From contig JAJZVM010000040.1 in NCBI GenBank assembly GCA_021845645.1, positions 1-29,892 on the forward strand: a DNA stretch of 29,892 nucleotides. The letters are read 5' to 3'. A program made the position numbers and the translations under genes. The notes beneath the pieces are model-generated. The model did not search any database and was not told the origin of the DNA. It worked only from the letters and a program-made list of their open reading frames with translations. Shown here piece after piece: positions 15,491 to 24,151 of the stretch (positions are counted from its first letter, which is position 1; each line of letters starts with the position of its first letter). Origin of the DNA: Bacillota bacterium (lineage in GTDB: Bacteria > Bacillota_E > JAJZYS01 > JAJYTV01).

Positions 15491-16483
15491 CTACTTGGCT
15501 ACGCCCAGCCTCTTGAAGAGTTGGCCGTCCGACTTGTACTCGCTGTAGATCAGCTTGGTCGTCTGCGCGGAGTTCAGGTAGTCGACGGTGATGCCGATCT
15601 TTGCGAAGTTGGCCTTGAGCTCGGGCGACTTGGCGGCCTCGGCCAATGCCTTATCGAGCACGTTCATCACGTACTGCGGCGTCTTGGCCGGAGCCGCGAG
15701 ACCCTGCCACACGCCGACGGCAACCGGGTAGCCCTGCTGCTCGAACGTAGGAGCGTTCGGGAAGATGGGTGACCGCTTCGGCGCCGACGTCGCCAGGATG
15801 CGCACCTTGCCGGCGCGGACGTCCGACAGGACTTCACCCGTGTTGTTGTAGCTGAAGCTCGTGCGACCGGCGAGCGCGGACAGCAGCTCGGCTGGTCCGC
15901 CGGTAAAGCCGCTTACGGTCGTGAACTTGAGGTGCGCGTCGTACGCGAACTCCGCACCCATCACGTCCGTACTGGGCCAGCCGGCCGTGAACGGAGCCTT
16001 CAGCTTGTTGGGGTGCTTGCGGGCGTAGGCGACCAGTTGCTTCAAGGTCTTGAACGGGCTCGTCACGGGGACGTCCAGGTAGTTGGGAATGTACGTGATC
16101 TGGCCGACATACTTGAAGCTCTGCGGTCCGAACGGTACCCCCTTCTCGATCCAGGGCGCGTCGATGATGCCCGGCGAGTCGAAGAACAGGGTGTAGCCGT
16201 CGGCCACGGAGTCCGACGCGACGCTCGTGCCCGTGATGCTGCCGGCACCCGGGATGTCCGAAACGATGACAGGCACCTTGAGTTCCTGCTGCAGGATCGG
16301 CGCCAGCGCCCTCGCCGTCTGGTCCACGCCACCACCCGCGGCGTACGGGACGATGATCTCTATCGGCCGCTTCGGATACTTGGGTACAGCGGCGCTCGCG
16401 ATCGGAAGGGCCATGAGCGTCGTCGATGCCGCGAACACCAGGGCGGCGGATACACCTACTCCGGTACGAAACTTGCGAGCCAT
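15491..16483 (-). CDS. tctC: Tripartite tricarboxylate transporter substrate-binding protein TctC (BUG family)
   Basis: A 330-residue extracytoplasmic solute receptor. The N-terminus is a Sec signal: MARKFR basic region, a hydrophobic core, and a likely cleavage after ASA (residue 31) or the following A. No lipobox cysteine is present, so the mature protein would be free in a periplasm. The mature part begins with YPKRPIEIIVPYAAGGGVDQ, the hallmark of BUG-family receptors, where the carboxylate of the ligand is held, followed by PGAGSITGT. The start ATG 16483 has GGGAGGT six bases upstream. It is the first of the three Tct genes and binds the acid that the rest of the cluster presumably degrades. 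The ligand cannot be predicted from sequence. Confidence 0.95.
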   Translation of the reverse strand: MARKFRTGVGVSAALVFAASTTLMALPIASAAVPKYPKRPIEIIVPYAAGGGVDQTARALAPILQQELKVPVIVSDIPGAGSITGTSVASDSVADGYTLFFDSPGIIDAPWIEKGVPFGPQSFKYVGQITYIPNYLDVPVTSPFKTLKQLVAYARKHPNKLKAPFTAGWPSTDVMGAEFAYDAHLKFTTVSGFTGGPAELLSALAGRTSFSYNNTGEVLSDVRAGKVRILATSAPKRSPIFPNAPTFEQQGYPVAVGVWQGLAAPAKTPQYVMNVLDKALAEAAKSPELKANFAKIGITVDYLNSAQTTKLIYSEYKSDGQLFKRLGVAK

Positions 16484-16576
16484 ACGGTTACCTCCCCCGC
16501 TTCATTCCGTCTCCATCCGGGAACCGCGCAGACCTGGAATTCGGCGTGCTGCGTCACCCCCCCTAAAGGACCAGGG

Positions 16577-16591
16577 CCGGCCAGCGGCCGG
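16577..16591 (-). promoter_or_regulatory. Small GC-rich hairpin upstream of tctC
   Basis: CCGGCC (16577-16582) and GGCCGG (16586-16591) form a 6-bp stem with a 3-base loop in the 125-bp gap between the FAD dehydrogenase stop and tctC. No U-run follows and no convincing promoter is visible in the gap. It may be a message border like the other intercistronic hairpins in this unit. Confidence 0.3.
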
Positions 16592-16608
16592 GAACACGAC
16601 AAAACGGG

Positions 16609-17988
16609 CTACGCGATGGCCCGCGCGGCCCCTCGGCCCGCGATGCGGCCGAAGACCGTCGCCTTGCCAAGCGACGTGCCCGTCATGTATGCGGCGCCAT
16701 GGAACCCGCCCATGACCTCGCCAGCGGCGTAGAGACCCGGGATCGGATCCCCGAAGATGTCGAGAACCCTCGCGTCTTCGTCGACCGTGATGCCCGCATA
16801 GGTGGCGATGATGGCCGACGTGGACGGATAGGCGTAGAACGGCGGTTCCTCCAGGGTGGCGAGGGACCCGAACCGGTGGGTGAGGTGCTTTCGCCCGAGA
16901 GGATCGTCGAGGCCCTCGCGAACCATCTCGTTGTAGCTCTCCACCGTGTCTTTGAGCCTTCCGGGGTCGATCCCGATCTTACCGGCGAGCTCCTCGAGGC
17001 TGGGCGCCGTAATCAACCGACCCTCAGTGATGCGGCGACGGAAGTCGAACATGGGATAGCCCGGCACGCTCTGACGCATCACGGCCTCGTCGAAGATCTG
17101 GAAGCCGAGCGCGTCCTCTTGCTCTAGACAGGCATCGCCGAGCAGCTTGTAGTCGAGCGACTCGTCGACGAATCGGCGGCCCTGCTTGTTCACGGCGATG
17201 GCGCCCTTGTAGACCGCCATGCAGGCTGTGTGATGGCCTGACTGCGCCTGCGGGTGATTCCCGAAAGTTCCCTTCACGTAAGGCATATCCCTAAGGCCAG
17301 CGCCAAGCTGCCAGGCCATCCTGATGCCGTCACCGTAGTTGCCGAGTCCCCCGAGGCGCAGCGCACGCTCCTTGCCGGGCGCGAACGCCGCGATCATCTC
17401 CTTGTTCTGGCAGAAGCCGCCGCTCGTGAGCACGACTCCGCGCTCTGCCCTGAGGGAGAACTCCTGGTCTCCCTCGTGCGCCCGGACAGCGACGACTCTA
17501 CCCGTCTCGTGGTCTTCCACGAGACGATCGGCCGTCACGCCGGTGACCACGGTGAGGTTCGGCACCTGGCGCGCCGCGGCGTGCAGCAGGTCGATCACCC
17601 GCCTCGGATTGGACGGATGCGATCGCGGCACCGACTGTCCCGAGGCCGCCTGGACCTGTCCGAACTCGACCCCGTGCTCCCGGAGCCAATGGTAGGCAGC
17701 AAGGTTGTCCCTCACGTAGCGATCAACCAACCTGAGGTCGTTGCGGTGCTGCCCGACCTGGATCAGATCCTCGCGCAGCAGCTCGGGCGAGTCCTCGATC
17801 CCCTGGGCGGCTTGCAGGTCGGTGCCGGTGAAGCAGAACGAGCCGCCGCTCATCACGGTGCTGCCGCCCACTTGGTCCTGCTTCTCGCACAGGAGCACCT
17901 CGATACCTTGCTCGACCGCCGTGAGGGCAGCCACAAAGCCCGCCAGTCCCGCTCCGACGACCACGACCGCACTCTGCAACTCTTCCAT
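16609..17988 (-). CDS. FAD-dependent dehydrogenase, fumarate reductase/3-ketosteroid dehydrogenase type (paralogue A)
   Basis: A 459-residue flavoprotein with GAGLAG (12-17), GGSTVMSGGSF in the FAD-contacting loop, QAASGQSVPRSH near the active site, VLTSGGFCQNKEM, and the C-terminal GLYAAGEVMGGFHG with TGTSLGKATVFGRIAG. The fold is that of fumarate-reductase and steroid-dehydrogenase flavoproteins, which add or remove hydrogens at a C-C bond. The start ATG 17988 has a GGAG about six bases upstream. The protein at 26195-27574 has the same length and shares most of its motifs, so this is a duplicated enzyme, with one copy in each unit. It lies between the PrpB-like lyase (48 bp) and tctC (125 bp). 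The substrate and electron acceptor are unknown; the ETF of the same unit is a candidate. Confidence 0.85.
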   Translation of the reverse strand: MEELQSAVVVVGAGLAGFVAALTAVEQGIEVLLCEKQDQVGGSTVMSGGSFCFTGTDLQAAQGIEDSPELLREDLIQVGQHRNDLRLVDRYVRDNLAAYHWLREHGVEFGQVQAASGQSVPRSHPSNPRRVIDLLHAAARQVPNLTVVTGVTADRLVEDHETGRVVAVRAHEGDQEFSLRAERGVVLTSGGFCQNKEMIAAFAPGKERALRLGGLGNYGDGIRMAWQLGAGLRDMPYVKGTFGNHPQAQSGHHTACMAVYKGAIAVNKQGRRFVDESLDYKLLGDACLEQEDALGFQIFDEAVMRQSVPGYPMFDFRRRITEGRLITAPSLEELAGKIGIDPGRLKDTVESYNEMVREGLDDPLGRKHLTHRFGSLATLEEPPFYAYPSTSAIIATYAGITVDEDARVLDIFGDPIPGLYAAGEVMGGFHGAAYMTGTSLGKATVFGRIAGRGAARAIA

Positions 17989-18036
17989 GCGCGTCTCCCT
18001 CCGCCTCGAGGACTCTGCGCCGGTTCGCCTGGCGGG

Positions 18037-18930
18037 TCAGACCTTCACGACGAACCGCCGCTCGAGATCGAAGATGCCTGGCAGGCCGAGCAACTCGTTG
18101 ATCTCCTCGAACGAGACCGCGAGGTCGCTGCGGTCGGGGACCGTGTCGGCCCGGACGGTTGTCTCGAACGCCTCGAAGGCGTTGATCATGCCCTGGATGG
18201 CCGCCGCCGTAAGCATGCGGGGATACTCCACCACCGCGGCGCCGAGTTCCTGAAGGCGCTTGGGCGACACGAGCGGCGTGGTCCGCCGGGACCGGATGCC
18301 GAACCCCATGTTGATCGCGACGGGCTTCTCCACGTTGCGGCAGAAGGTGGCGATGTCGTCCTCAGACAGCAGGGCGTCGGCGAAGAGCAGGCTCGCTCCC
18401 GCTTCGCCGTAAAGGTTTGCGCGGCGGATCGCCTCGGCGATGCCGAGCGGGGCGGCGGCGTCCGTCCTGGCCTTGATCACGAACTCAGAATAGCGACGCG
18501 CCTCGACCGCGGCGTGGATCTTCTCCACCATCTCCTCGGCCGGGATGACCTCCTTGCCGGCCATGTGCCCGCAGCGCTTCGGCCAGGTCTGGTCCTCGAG
18601 CATCAGACCGGCCGCACCGGCGTCCTCGAAGTCCCGCACGGCGTGGTACACGTTCACCGCGTTGCCGTAGCCCGTGTCTCCGTCTGCGATCAGCGGCATG
18701 TCGCTGATCCGGGCCAGCATGCGGACCGCGTCGAGGTTCTGCTGCAGGCCCATGAGCCCGACGTCCGGGTAGCCGTAGCGGCTTTCCGACACTCCCGCGC
18801 CGGTGATGAGGGCCGCCTTGTAACCACGGCGCTCGGAGACCAGGGCGCTGAAGGCGTCGAACACGCCCGGCGCGATGAGGATCTCCGGTGCCTCGATCAG
18901 GCTCCTCAGTCGTCTTGAACGCTCACTCAC
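18037..18930 (-). CDS. Isocitrate lyase/PEP mutase superfamily C-C lyase (PrpB/dimethylmalate-lyase-like)
   Basis: A 297-residue TIM-barrel enzyme close in length and motif spacing to methylisocitrate lyase PrpB. The catalytic motif is KRCGH with C120, and the metal-binding acids lie in IADGDTGYG (D83, D85). The intact KRCGH motif marks lyases and argues against PEP mutase or the cysteine-less oxaloacetate decarboxylases. It should split a 2-hydroxy tri- or dicarboxylate into pyruvate or glyoxylate plus a second acid. GTG 18930, nine bases after GGGGAGG, is the preferred start; the frame is open to 19575, but that extension runs antiparallel through the SDR gene. 2,3-Dimethylmalate lyase of nicotinate fermenters and PrpB are the nearest known roles. 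It lies between the SDR (38 bp) and an FAD dehydrogenase. Confidence 0.88.
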   Translation of the reverse strand: MSERSRRLRSLIEAPEILIAPGVFDAFSALVSERRGYKAALITGAGVSESRYGYPDVGLMGLQQNLDAVRMLARISDMPLIADGDTGYGNAVNVYHAVRDFEDAGAAGLMLEDQTWPKRCGHMAGKEVIPAEEMVEKIHAAVEARRYSEFVIKARTDAAAPLGIAEAIRRANLYGEAGASLLFADALLSEDDIATFCRNVEKPVAINMGFGIRSRRTTPLVSPKRLQELGAAVVEYPRMLTAAAIQGMINAFEAFETTVRADTVPDRSDLAVSFEEINELLGLPGIFDLERRFVVKV

Positions 18931-18968
18931 GTCAACGAGCCTCCCCGTTTCTGCCTCCGCCCGGGCGA

Positions 18969-19664
18969 TCAGCCTTTGAGCCCCGCCGGTCGACCCCAGC
19001 CCAGCAGCTCGATCTCGCTGCCCACCACCGCGGCCCTGCCGGCCGGCGAGGCCGCGAACCAGACCGCCTCGGCCACGGTCTCCGGCTCCATCCAGGTCGC
19101 CGCCTCCTCCGGCTTGACGAAGGGCTTGGTCATCTCCGTCAAGACCGGTCCGGGACTGATCGCCGCGAACTGGATTCCCTGACCGCGGAACTCCTCCGAC
19201 AGCGACTTCGTCAGACCTAGAAGCCCCCACTTCGAGGCGATGTAGGCACTGCGTTTCACGCCCGCCATGCGGGACCAGATGGAGCAGATGTTGATCAGCG
19301 TCCCGCCGCCGCGTCGGAGCATACCTGGCAGCACCGCCCGCGCCGTCGTGGCGGCGCCGACCAGGTTGACATCGATGATGCGATTCCAGCGTTCGGTCGG
19401 GAGGTCTAGAAAATCGTCGTACTGGGCAAGCCCCGCCGCGTTGACAAGGCAGCCGACTTGACCAAGCTCCGCCTGCGTGGCGGCGAGCGCCGCCGCGACG
19501 TCCCCCTCGTCGGTGATGTCGCACAGGAGGCTCTGCACCGCAGGCTCCGCCCCCGTCAGGGTCTTCACGTCCCAAACGCTGACCGGCCAGCCCTCACGGG
19601 CAAACCGCTGCACGATCGCCTTGCCGATATCCCCTGCGCCGCCGGCCACCACCAACGCGTCCAT
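18969..19664 (-). CDS. SDR family oxidoreductase, first gene of unit 1
   Basis: A 231-residue short-chain dehydrogenase/reductase. The NAD-binding loop is AGGAGDIG (7-14), NAAG is at 75-78, and the catalytic residues are N100, S128, Y141 and K145 (YIASK). The frame is open to 19943, but ATG 19664, eight bases after GGAGGT, gives the normal family N-terminus (MDALVVAGG). It is the first gene after the 300-bp gap that carries one of the two TGTATACA elements, so it probably heads the 17-gene unit. The likely task is NAD(P)-linked oxidation of a hydroxy acid or reduction of an oxo acid; the substrate is unknown. Confidence 0.88.
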   Translation of the reverse strand: MDALVVAGGAGDIGKAIVQRFAREGWPVSVWDVKTLTGAEPAVQSLLCDITDEGDVAAALAATQAELGQVGCLVNAAGLAQYDDFLDLPTERWNRIIDVNLVGAATTARAVLPGMLRRGGGTLINICSIWSRMAGVKRSAYIASKWGLLGLTKSLSEEFRGQGIQFAAISPGPVLTEMTKPFVKPEEAATWMEPETVAEAVWFAASPAGRAAVVGSEIELLGWGRPAGLKG

Positions 19665-19964
19665 CCCTGTGCACCTCCAGGTGCCACATCGTCGCATCCA
19701 CGAACCCGAGGTCCGCTGCCGACCTGTGCCATGGCAGGCCTGCCGACTTCCACCTCTATCGGTCACTTCTGCATTCTTGTATACATCTCCTGCTGCACGG
19801 AAATTTCTTTTTACCACTCTGCACCGATTTGCGCCAAGGCCCGCTGCTGGCTTTGGGCGCCAGCCTCCGCATCCGGGCGGCCGAGGACCGCTTGGCGTCC
19901 GGTCACCTTTCTTTCGGTCGTTCGGCTGCTCCCCTGGCCGCATGGCCCCGTTCGAGACAAACGG
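19665..19964. other. 300-bp control region between the two units
   Basis: No gene is seen here. It separates the last gene of unit 2 from the first gene of unit 1. It holds the 27-bp operator-like element at 19767-19793, an A/T-rich stretch (19801-19815), and a 6-bp hairpin (GCTGGC 19846-19851, GCCAGC 19859-19864) that could end unit 2 but has no U-run. I could not place a convincing -35/-10 pair; the TATACA inside the element could serve as a weak -10 on the minus strand. Confidence 0.5.
19767..19793 (-). promoter_or_regulatory. Operator-like element 1 with TGTATACA core
   Basis: The 8-bp palindrome TGTATACA lies at 19778-19785 and is flanked by TTCTGCATTC on the left and TCCTGC on the right. 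The whole 27-bp stretch matches the element at 27628-27654 at 24 positions. It ends 102 bp upstream of the SDR start at 19664. GT...AC half sites are the general pattern of GntR-family operators, so the GntR protein encoded at 1371-2069 is the obvious candidate to bind it. Binding itself is inferred. Confidence 0.65.
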
Positions 19965-20711
19965 CTAACGATAGACCTCGCGGTCGAAGATGCGGAAGTC
20001 ATGGGGCGGCAGCAGCCGGCCCCCGAGACGCTCGAGTTGCAGGAAGGTCTCGTAATAGTCGGCAAGGCTGTAGTGGTGAGTGTCCGGAATGTGCGGCCAT
20101 GCCGGCGGCTTGCCCTCCCAGTTCTCGTAGAGCGGGACGTTGTCGCTGGGCAGGACGTAGAGTCCCGTCGCCGCCTGGACCGTCACGGTCTGCATGCCTG
20201 GCGTGTGACCGGGCGAGAGCATGACGCCGAGCCCCGGCATCAGCTCGCGGTCCCCGTCGATCACGTCCCATGCCGTTCTTGCCCAGGGCGGCGTGCGTCC
20301 CACGACGAAGGAGTCGTAACTTCTGGCGTGCCAGGGCAGCGGTGCCGCAGCGTAGCGAAGTTCCCTACCCTGCACGACGAAGCGCGCCTCGGGCAGGAGA
20401 TCGAGGCCGTAGCAGTGGTCCCAGTGCAGGTGGCTGAGGATCACGAGACCGATCGACTTCGGGTCGACGCCAAGCGCGTCGAGCCGGGTCAGAAGATGCT
20501 GCTCGGGCGGCCGCTCGAACGGATGGTGATCGTCATGGGCTGTCAGCGGGTCGTCACAGCCCGTGTCCACCAGGACGCGCGTGTCGCCCTTCTCCAGCAG
20601 GAACGCCGTGACTGGCACGTCGAGGGCTTCCGGGCTCCCGCCAGCGTAGAGGAAACTCGAGCGCTTGCGATGCAAGGTGCCAATCCAGAGCGGGCGGATC
20701 GTCCAGTCCAA
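19965..20711 (-). CDS. Metallo-beta-lactamase fold hydrolase, lactonase (AiiA)-like
   Basis: A 248-residue metal hydrolase. The two-metal site is complete: HLHWDH (94-99), the GHTPG histidine, the aspartate of PSDN, and the late histidine of LPPHDF. This arrangement and the LVDTG strand resemble N-acyl-homoserine lactonases and other lactone hydrolases. The frame is open to 21020, but that runs antiparallel through the PrpD gene. TTG 20711, seven bases after GGAGGAGG, gives the normal start. It is the last gene of unit 2 and follows the MmgE/PrpD gene by 32 bp. Opening of a lactone intermediate in the pathway is more likely here than quorum quenching, given the neighbours, but this is inference. 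Confidence 0.85.
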   Translation of the reverse strand: MDWTIRPLWIGTLHRKRSSFLYAGGSPEALDVPVTAFLLEKGDTRVLVDTGCDDPLTAHDDHHPFERPPEQHLLTRLDALGVDPKSIGLVILSHLHWDHCYGLDLLPEARFVVQGRELRYAAAPLPWHARSYDSFVVGRTPPWARTAWDVIDGDRELMPGLGVMLSPGHTPGMQTVTVQAATGLYVLPSDNVPLYENWEGKPPAWPHIPDTHHYSLADYYETFLQLERLGGRLLPPHDFRIFDREVYR

Positions 20712-20743
20712 GGGCTCGCCTCCTCCGAGGGTTCGGCGTAAGG

Positions 20744-22084
20744 TCAGCCGGCCAGAAGGGCGGTCAGTTCCCCAATGCCGGCTAGGTCCTCGAGGTGCGC
20801 GACGGCGTCCCGGATCGCCTCGAGCCGGGACGCCGGAAACCGGGCTCCGGCGAGGCTCAGGAACTTGCGCCAGTGATCTTCCGGCGTCATCGGGTTCTGC
20901 AGGGAGCCCTTCGGGTAGTCCACCTGTGCCTCGAACGACTCGCCGGAGTCCAGCGTGACGCGAAGGTTGCAGGAGACGCCGCGCGGCAGGCCGGGATCGG
21001 CCTCGAACTTCAGCATGCAAGACAGGCGCTGTACCTCGGGGAGCGCGATGAACTCCTCCTGGAACTGGTCGAGGAAGGCGGCCCCCTCCACGAGGGCCAC
21101 CGCCACCGCGTGGTTCAGGCTGACCTGCGCCTCGTGATGGCTGCGCGGGCTGCGAATCTGGTGGTAGTGGGCCCAGGCCGGATGGCGGTAGATCGTCAGC
21201 TCCCGGATCTCCGGAAGACGCCCCGCGACCTGCCCCCGCAGCCCGAGCGCGCAGTCGACCGCGTTGTGGATCGGCCTTGCGCAGGCGTAGGCCTTGTACT
21301 CGATCCGCACGGGGTACTCCGTACCAAGGCCGTCGACGAGTGCCTGCGGATCACCCCCACCTGTGAAAGCCTTCAGGACGCCCCGCTCGCCTTCGAAGAT
21401 GGTGTCTGCGCCGGTATAGCCGCGCCGCGCGAGGCGCGCCGCCACGACGCCGTTCTGGGCCGCCGGTCCGGGGTTGATGCGCTTCTGCATCGAAGGCCCG
21501 TACATCTCCATGAGTCCCGCAGCGTGCGCTCCGGCGATGCCAAAGCTGCTGGCGACCTGCTCCGGCGAAAGTCCCTCGACGCGTGCGGCCGCCGCGGCGG
21601 CGCCGAACACGCCACAGGTGGCAGTGCTGTGGAAGCCACGGTCCCGCATGACCGGGTTGGCTGCGTTCGAGACGCGCGCCATGACCTCGCTGCCGGCGGC
21701 GGCGGCCAGGAGGTATCCCTTGCCGCTCAGTCCCGCCGCCTCCGCCGCCGCGAGCGCGGCTGACAGCACCGGCGGGCTGAAATGGAACAGCGCGAGGTCG
21801 TCCACGTCGTCGAGTTCGATGCTGTGGGCGGCCACCGCGTTCGCGAAGGCCGCCGACTGCGCGCTCACCCGTGCGCCCGTGCCGATGATCGTGGCTTCTG
21901 TTCGGGCCGCGCCATACTCGGCCTGGAATTCCGCCACGATACGCGCGGAATCAGTCAAGGAGCCACGCAGGGCCACGCCGAGGTAGTCCAGGGTGAGAAC
22001 CTTAAGTTCCTCCATGAGTGGCGCCGGAACGTCCTCGTACCTGAGCCTCGAGACATGCTCCGCAAGTTGCAGGGTCTCGTGCAA
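20744..22084 (-). CDS. MmgE/PrpD family dehydratase-like protein
   Basis: A 446-residue member of the MmgE/PrpD family, which includes 2-methylcitrate dehydratase, cis-aconitate decarboxylase and many proteins of unknown substrate. Typical segments are LTLDYLGVALRGS near the N-terminus, NAVAAHSIELDDVD (about 82-95), GCG-like FGAAAAAARVEGLSPEQ, and KAYACARPIHNAVDCAL. The start is TTG 22084, eight bases after GGAGG. It sits between the OYE-type flavoenzyme (42 bp) and the lactonase-like gene (32 bp). Together with the PrpF-type isomerase of the same unit it suggests handling of a citrate- or aconitate-like acid. No methylcitrate synthase is present, so a complete methylcitrate cycle is not encoded here. 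Confidence 0.88.
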   Translation of the reverse strand: MHETLQLAEHVSRLRYEDVPAPLMEELKVLTLDYLGVALRGSLTDSARIVAEFQAEYGAARTEATIIGTGARVSAQSAAFANAVAAHSIELDDVDDLALFHFSPPVLSAALAAAEAAGLSGKGYLLAAAAGSEVMARVSNAANPVMRDRGFHSTATCGVFGAAAAAARVEGLSPEQVASSFGIAGAHAAGLMEMYGPSMQKRINPGPAAQNGVVAARLARRGYTGADTIFEGERGVLKAFTGGGDPQALVDGLGTEYPVRIEYKAYACARPIHNAVDCALGLRGQVAGRLPEIRELTIYRHPAWAHYHQIRSPRSHHEAQVSLNHAVAVALVEGAAFLDQFQEEFIALPEVQRLSCMLKFEADPGLPRGVSCNLRVTLDSGESFEAQVDYPKGSLQNPMTPEDHWRKFLSLAGARFPASRLEAIRDAVAHLEDLAGIGELTALLAG

Positions 22085-22126
22085 TCGGGTTCCCTCCCTT
22101 GTGACATGGTGGCGTTGTCTGGAGAC

Positions 22127-24151
22127 TCAGTGCCGCAAGGACTCTCTCGACGCGTCCTCCCCTTGGGCCGTCAGCGCGAGGGCTGTCAGCCACCCGTCAC
22201 GGATCGCCGTAAGAAAGTCGCCCGGCTGGTTGCAGTCACCGACGAGGACATAGGGCAACCCGAGATCCTCGAGCACAGGCACGACGGAGCGTTCCGGGCG
22301 CACGCCCGTCGCCAGAACGAGGAAGTCCCCGGCGTCGAGCGTTCGCCGTTCCCCCTCGACGGTCAGCCGCAGGCTGCTGCCCTCGACCTTGTCCACCCTG
22401 GCGTCCGTGATCATCGCGACCCCCTGCTCCCGTAGGCGCAGCAGAAGGTCGGCGCGGTTGTTGCGGGGCATGGTCGCCGCGATCTTCGGCAGCATCTCGA
22501 GGACAGTCACCCGGCAGCCCCTGCCCGCGAGGAGTTCGGCCGTCTCCACGCCTACGAGCCCTCCGCCGACGATGGTCACGCGTGCGCCGGTCGGGATGCG
22601 TCCCTGCTCTGCAAGCACCTCCCAGGCGGTAAGGCAGGGCAGTTCCGTCTGCTCGAACAGCGCAGGTCTGACAGGCGTCGCCCCTGTGGCCACGATCACG
22701 TGGTCCGGAGCGAATTCCCGCAAGGTCTGCGCGGTCGGATTCACGCCCAACCGCACCGGCACGCCAAGGCTCTGCAGCTGCTGCCAGCGATAGCTCCAGA
22801 CACCGCGGACCTCTTCCTTGTGCGGAGGCACGAGGGCCAGGACGAGTTGGCCACCGGGCTGCTGCCGGCGTTCCCAAACCTCCACGCTGTGTCCCTGGGC
22901 GGCGAGATGACGCGCCGCCTCGACGCCGGCGACGCCGGCGCCGATCACCAAGACGCGCCTACGCTTGCCCGGCAAGGCCTCATGCGCCACCTGAGGCTCG
23001 GCGCTCTCGATCGCCTCAAAGCGGCTGCCCGCGAGCGGGTTCTGCAGACAGGCGACATCCTGCTCCGTCGTCAGCCGCTCGAAGCAGACGTTGCATGAGA
23101 TGCACGGGCGGATGGGCGTCGAGAATTCGCCCGTGGCCTTGCGCACCCAGTAGGCATCCGCGAGCAGGGCGCGGCCGAGGGCCACGTAGTCGCACGCCCC
23201 CGCGGCGAGCAGCGTCTCGACGTCCCCCGGTTCGATGATGCGTCCGGCCAGGATCACCGGAATATCCACCGCCGCCTTGACGGGGCCCGCATAGCGCGCC
23301 AGGTACCCCCGCGGCACGGACGGCGGCTGGATGCAGAAACGCGAAAGATCGGGATGCTCGTTCGTGCCGCTCGAGAGGTCCAGCGCCGCCACGCCCTCCT
23401 CCTGCAGGGCCCGGGCCAGTTCCGCGGTCTCCTCGGCCGTATAGCCGTCAGGAGCGTGCTCCACGACGGAGATGCGCACCATGACGGTTAGGCCGGGCAG
23501 AGCGTCCCGGATGCGCCGGATCGTCTCGCGCAGGAAGCGGCTGCGGTTGTCGAAGCTGCCGCCGTACTGGTCGATGCGGTGGTTGATGCGGCGGGAGAAG
23601 AACTGCTGGAAGAGGTAGCCGTTGGCGGCATGGATCTCGACCCCGTCGTAACCGGCACGCCAGAGCCGCCGGCTCGCGTCCACGAAGTCTCTTTGCATCG
23701 CCTGGATCTCCTCGACGGCGAGCGGCCGCACAGGGTCGCCGGTATTCGGGTTCACCCAAGGGGAAGGGCCGACCGGCTCCATGTTCAGCACCGACCGGCG
23801 CAGCAGTCCGCCGCGGTGGTTCAGTTGCCCGACCGCCACTGCTCCCTCCGCGTGCACCGCTTCGACGATCTCTCTCAGGCCGGGAATGAAGCGGTCGTGG
23901 AAGACCCCGAGCGAGCGCGTATGGTTGCGGGCTCCCGCCGAGATCGACATGGCCTCGGTGATGATCATCGCCGCGCCGCCTCTCGCCCGCTCAGCGTAGT
24001 AGAGTTGGTCGCGGACCGAGGCCAGACCGTCCGACGTGCCGTAGTTCGTACCCATCGGCGCCAGAACGATGCGGTTGCGCATCGGCATGCGCCCGATCGT
24101 GCCCGGCTGCGTAAGCCTGAGCGTCGCGCCCTGCGGCGCGGCGTTACGCAT
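22127..24151 (-). CDS. OYE-type NADH:flavin oxidoreductase with FeS and FAD domains (2,4-dienoyl-CoA reductase-like)
   Basis: A 674-residue modular flavoenzyme. Residues about 8-345 form the FMN-binding Old Yellow Enzyme barrel (VLAPMGTNYG, HAANGYLFQQFFS). C350, C353, C356 and C368 form the [4Fe-4S] motif CxxCxxC-x11-C, as in trimethylamine dehydrogenase and dienoyl-CoA reductase. From about 395 an FAD/NAD-binding half follows (VIGAGVAGVEAARHLAA, then VGGGLVGVETAELLAGRG). Enzymes of this build reduce a conjugated C=C bond with NAD(P)H. The start ATG 24151 overlaps the stop of the PrpF-type gene by eight bases, so the two are probably translated as a coupled pair. Reduction or dehydrogenation of an unsaturated pathway acid is likely; the exact substrate is unknown. 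Confidence 0.9.
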   Translation of the reverse strand: MRNAAPQGATLRLTQPGTIGRMPMRNRIVLAPMGTNYGTSDGLASVRDQLYYAERARGGAAMIITEAMSISAGARNHTRSLGVFHDRFIPGLREIVEAVHAEGAVAVGQLNHRGGLLRRSVLNMEPVGPSPWVNPNTGDPVRPLAVEEIQAMQRDFVDASRRLWRAGYDGVEIHAANGYLFQQFFSRRINHRIDQYGGSFDNRSRFLRETIRRIRDALPGLTVMVRISVVEHAPDGYTAEETAELARALQEEGVAALDLSSGTNEHPDLSRFCIQPPSVPRGYLARYAGPVKAAVDIPVILAGRIIEPGDVETLLAAGACDYVALGRALLADAYWVRKATGEFSTPIRPCISCNVCFERLTTEQDVACLQNPLAGSRFEAIESAEPQVAHEALPGKRRRVLVIGAGVAGVEAARHLAAQGHSVEVWERRQQPGGQLVLALVPPHKEEVRGVWSYRWQQLQSLGVPVRLGVNPTAQTLREFAPDHVIVATGATPVRPALFEQTELPCLTAWEVLAEQGRIPTGARVTIVGGGLVGVETAELLAGRGCRVTVLEMLPKIAATMPRNNRADLLLRLREQGVAMITDARVDKVEGSSLRLTVEGERRTLDAGDFLVLATGVRPERSVVPVLEDLGLPYVLVGDCNQPGDFLTAIRDGWLTALALTAQGEDASRESLRH

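Noticed and set aside
17254..18918. A 554-residue plus-strand open frame
   Set aside because: It lies antiparallel over the FAD dehydrogenase and the lyase, both with clear family motifs. Its own translation is a low-complexity, Arg/Asp/Leu-rich sequence with no recognisable domain, as expected for an antisense frame in high-GC DNA.
18037..19575. A lyase starting far upstream, giving 512 residues
   Set aside because: The added N-terminus is an Arg/Gly-rich antiphase reading of the SDR gene. GTG 18930 has a good ribosome binding site and gives the normal PrpB length.
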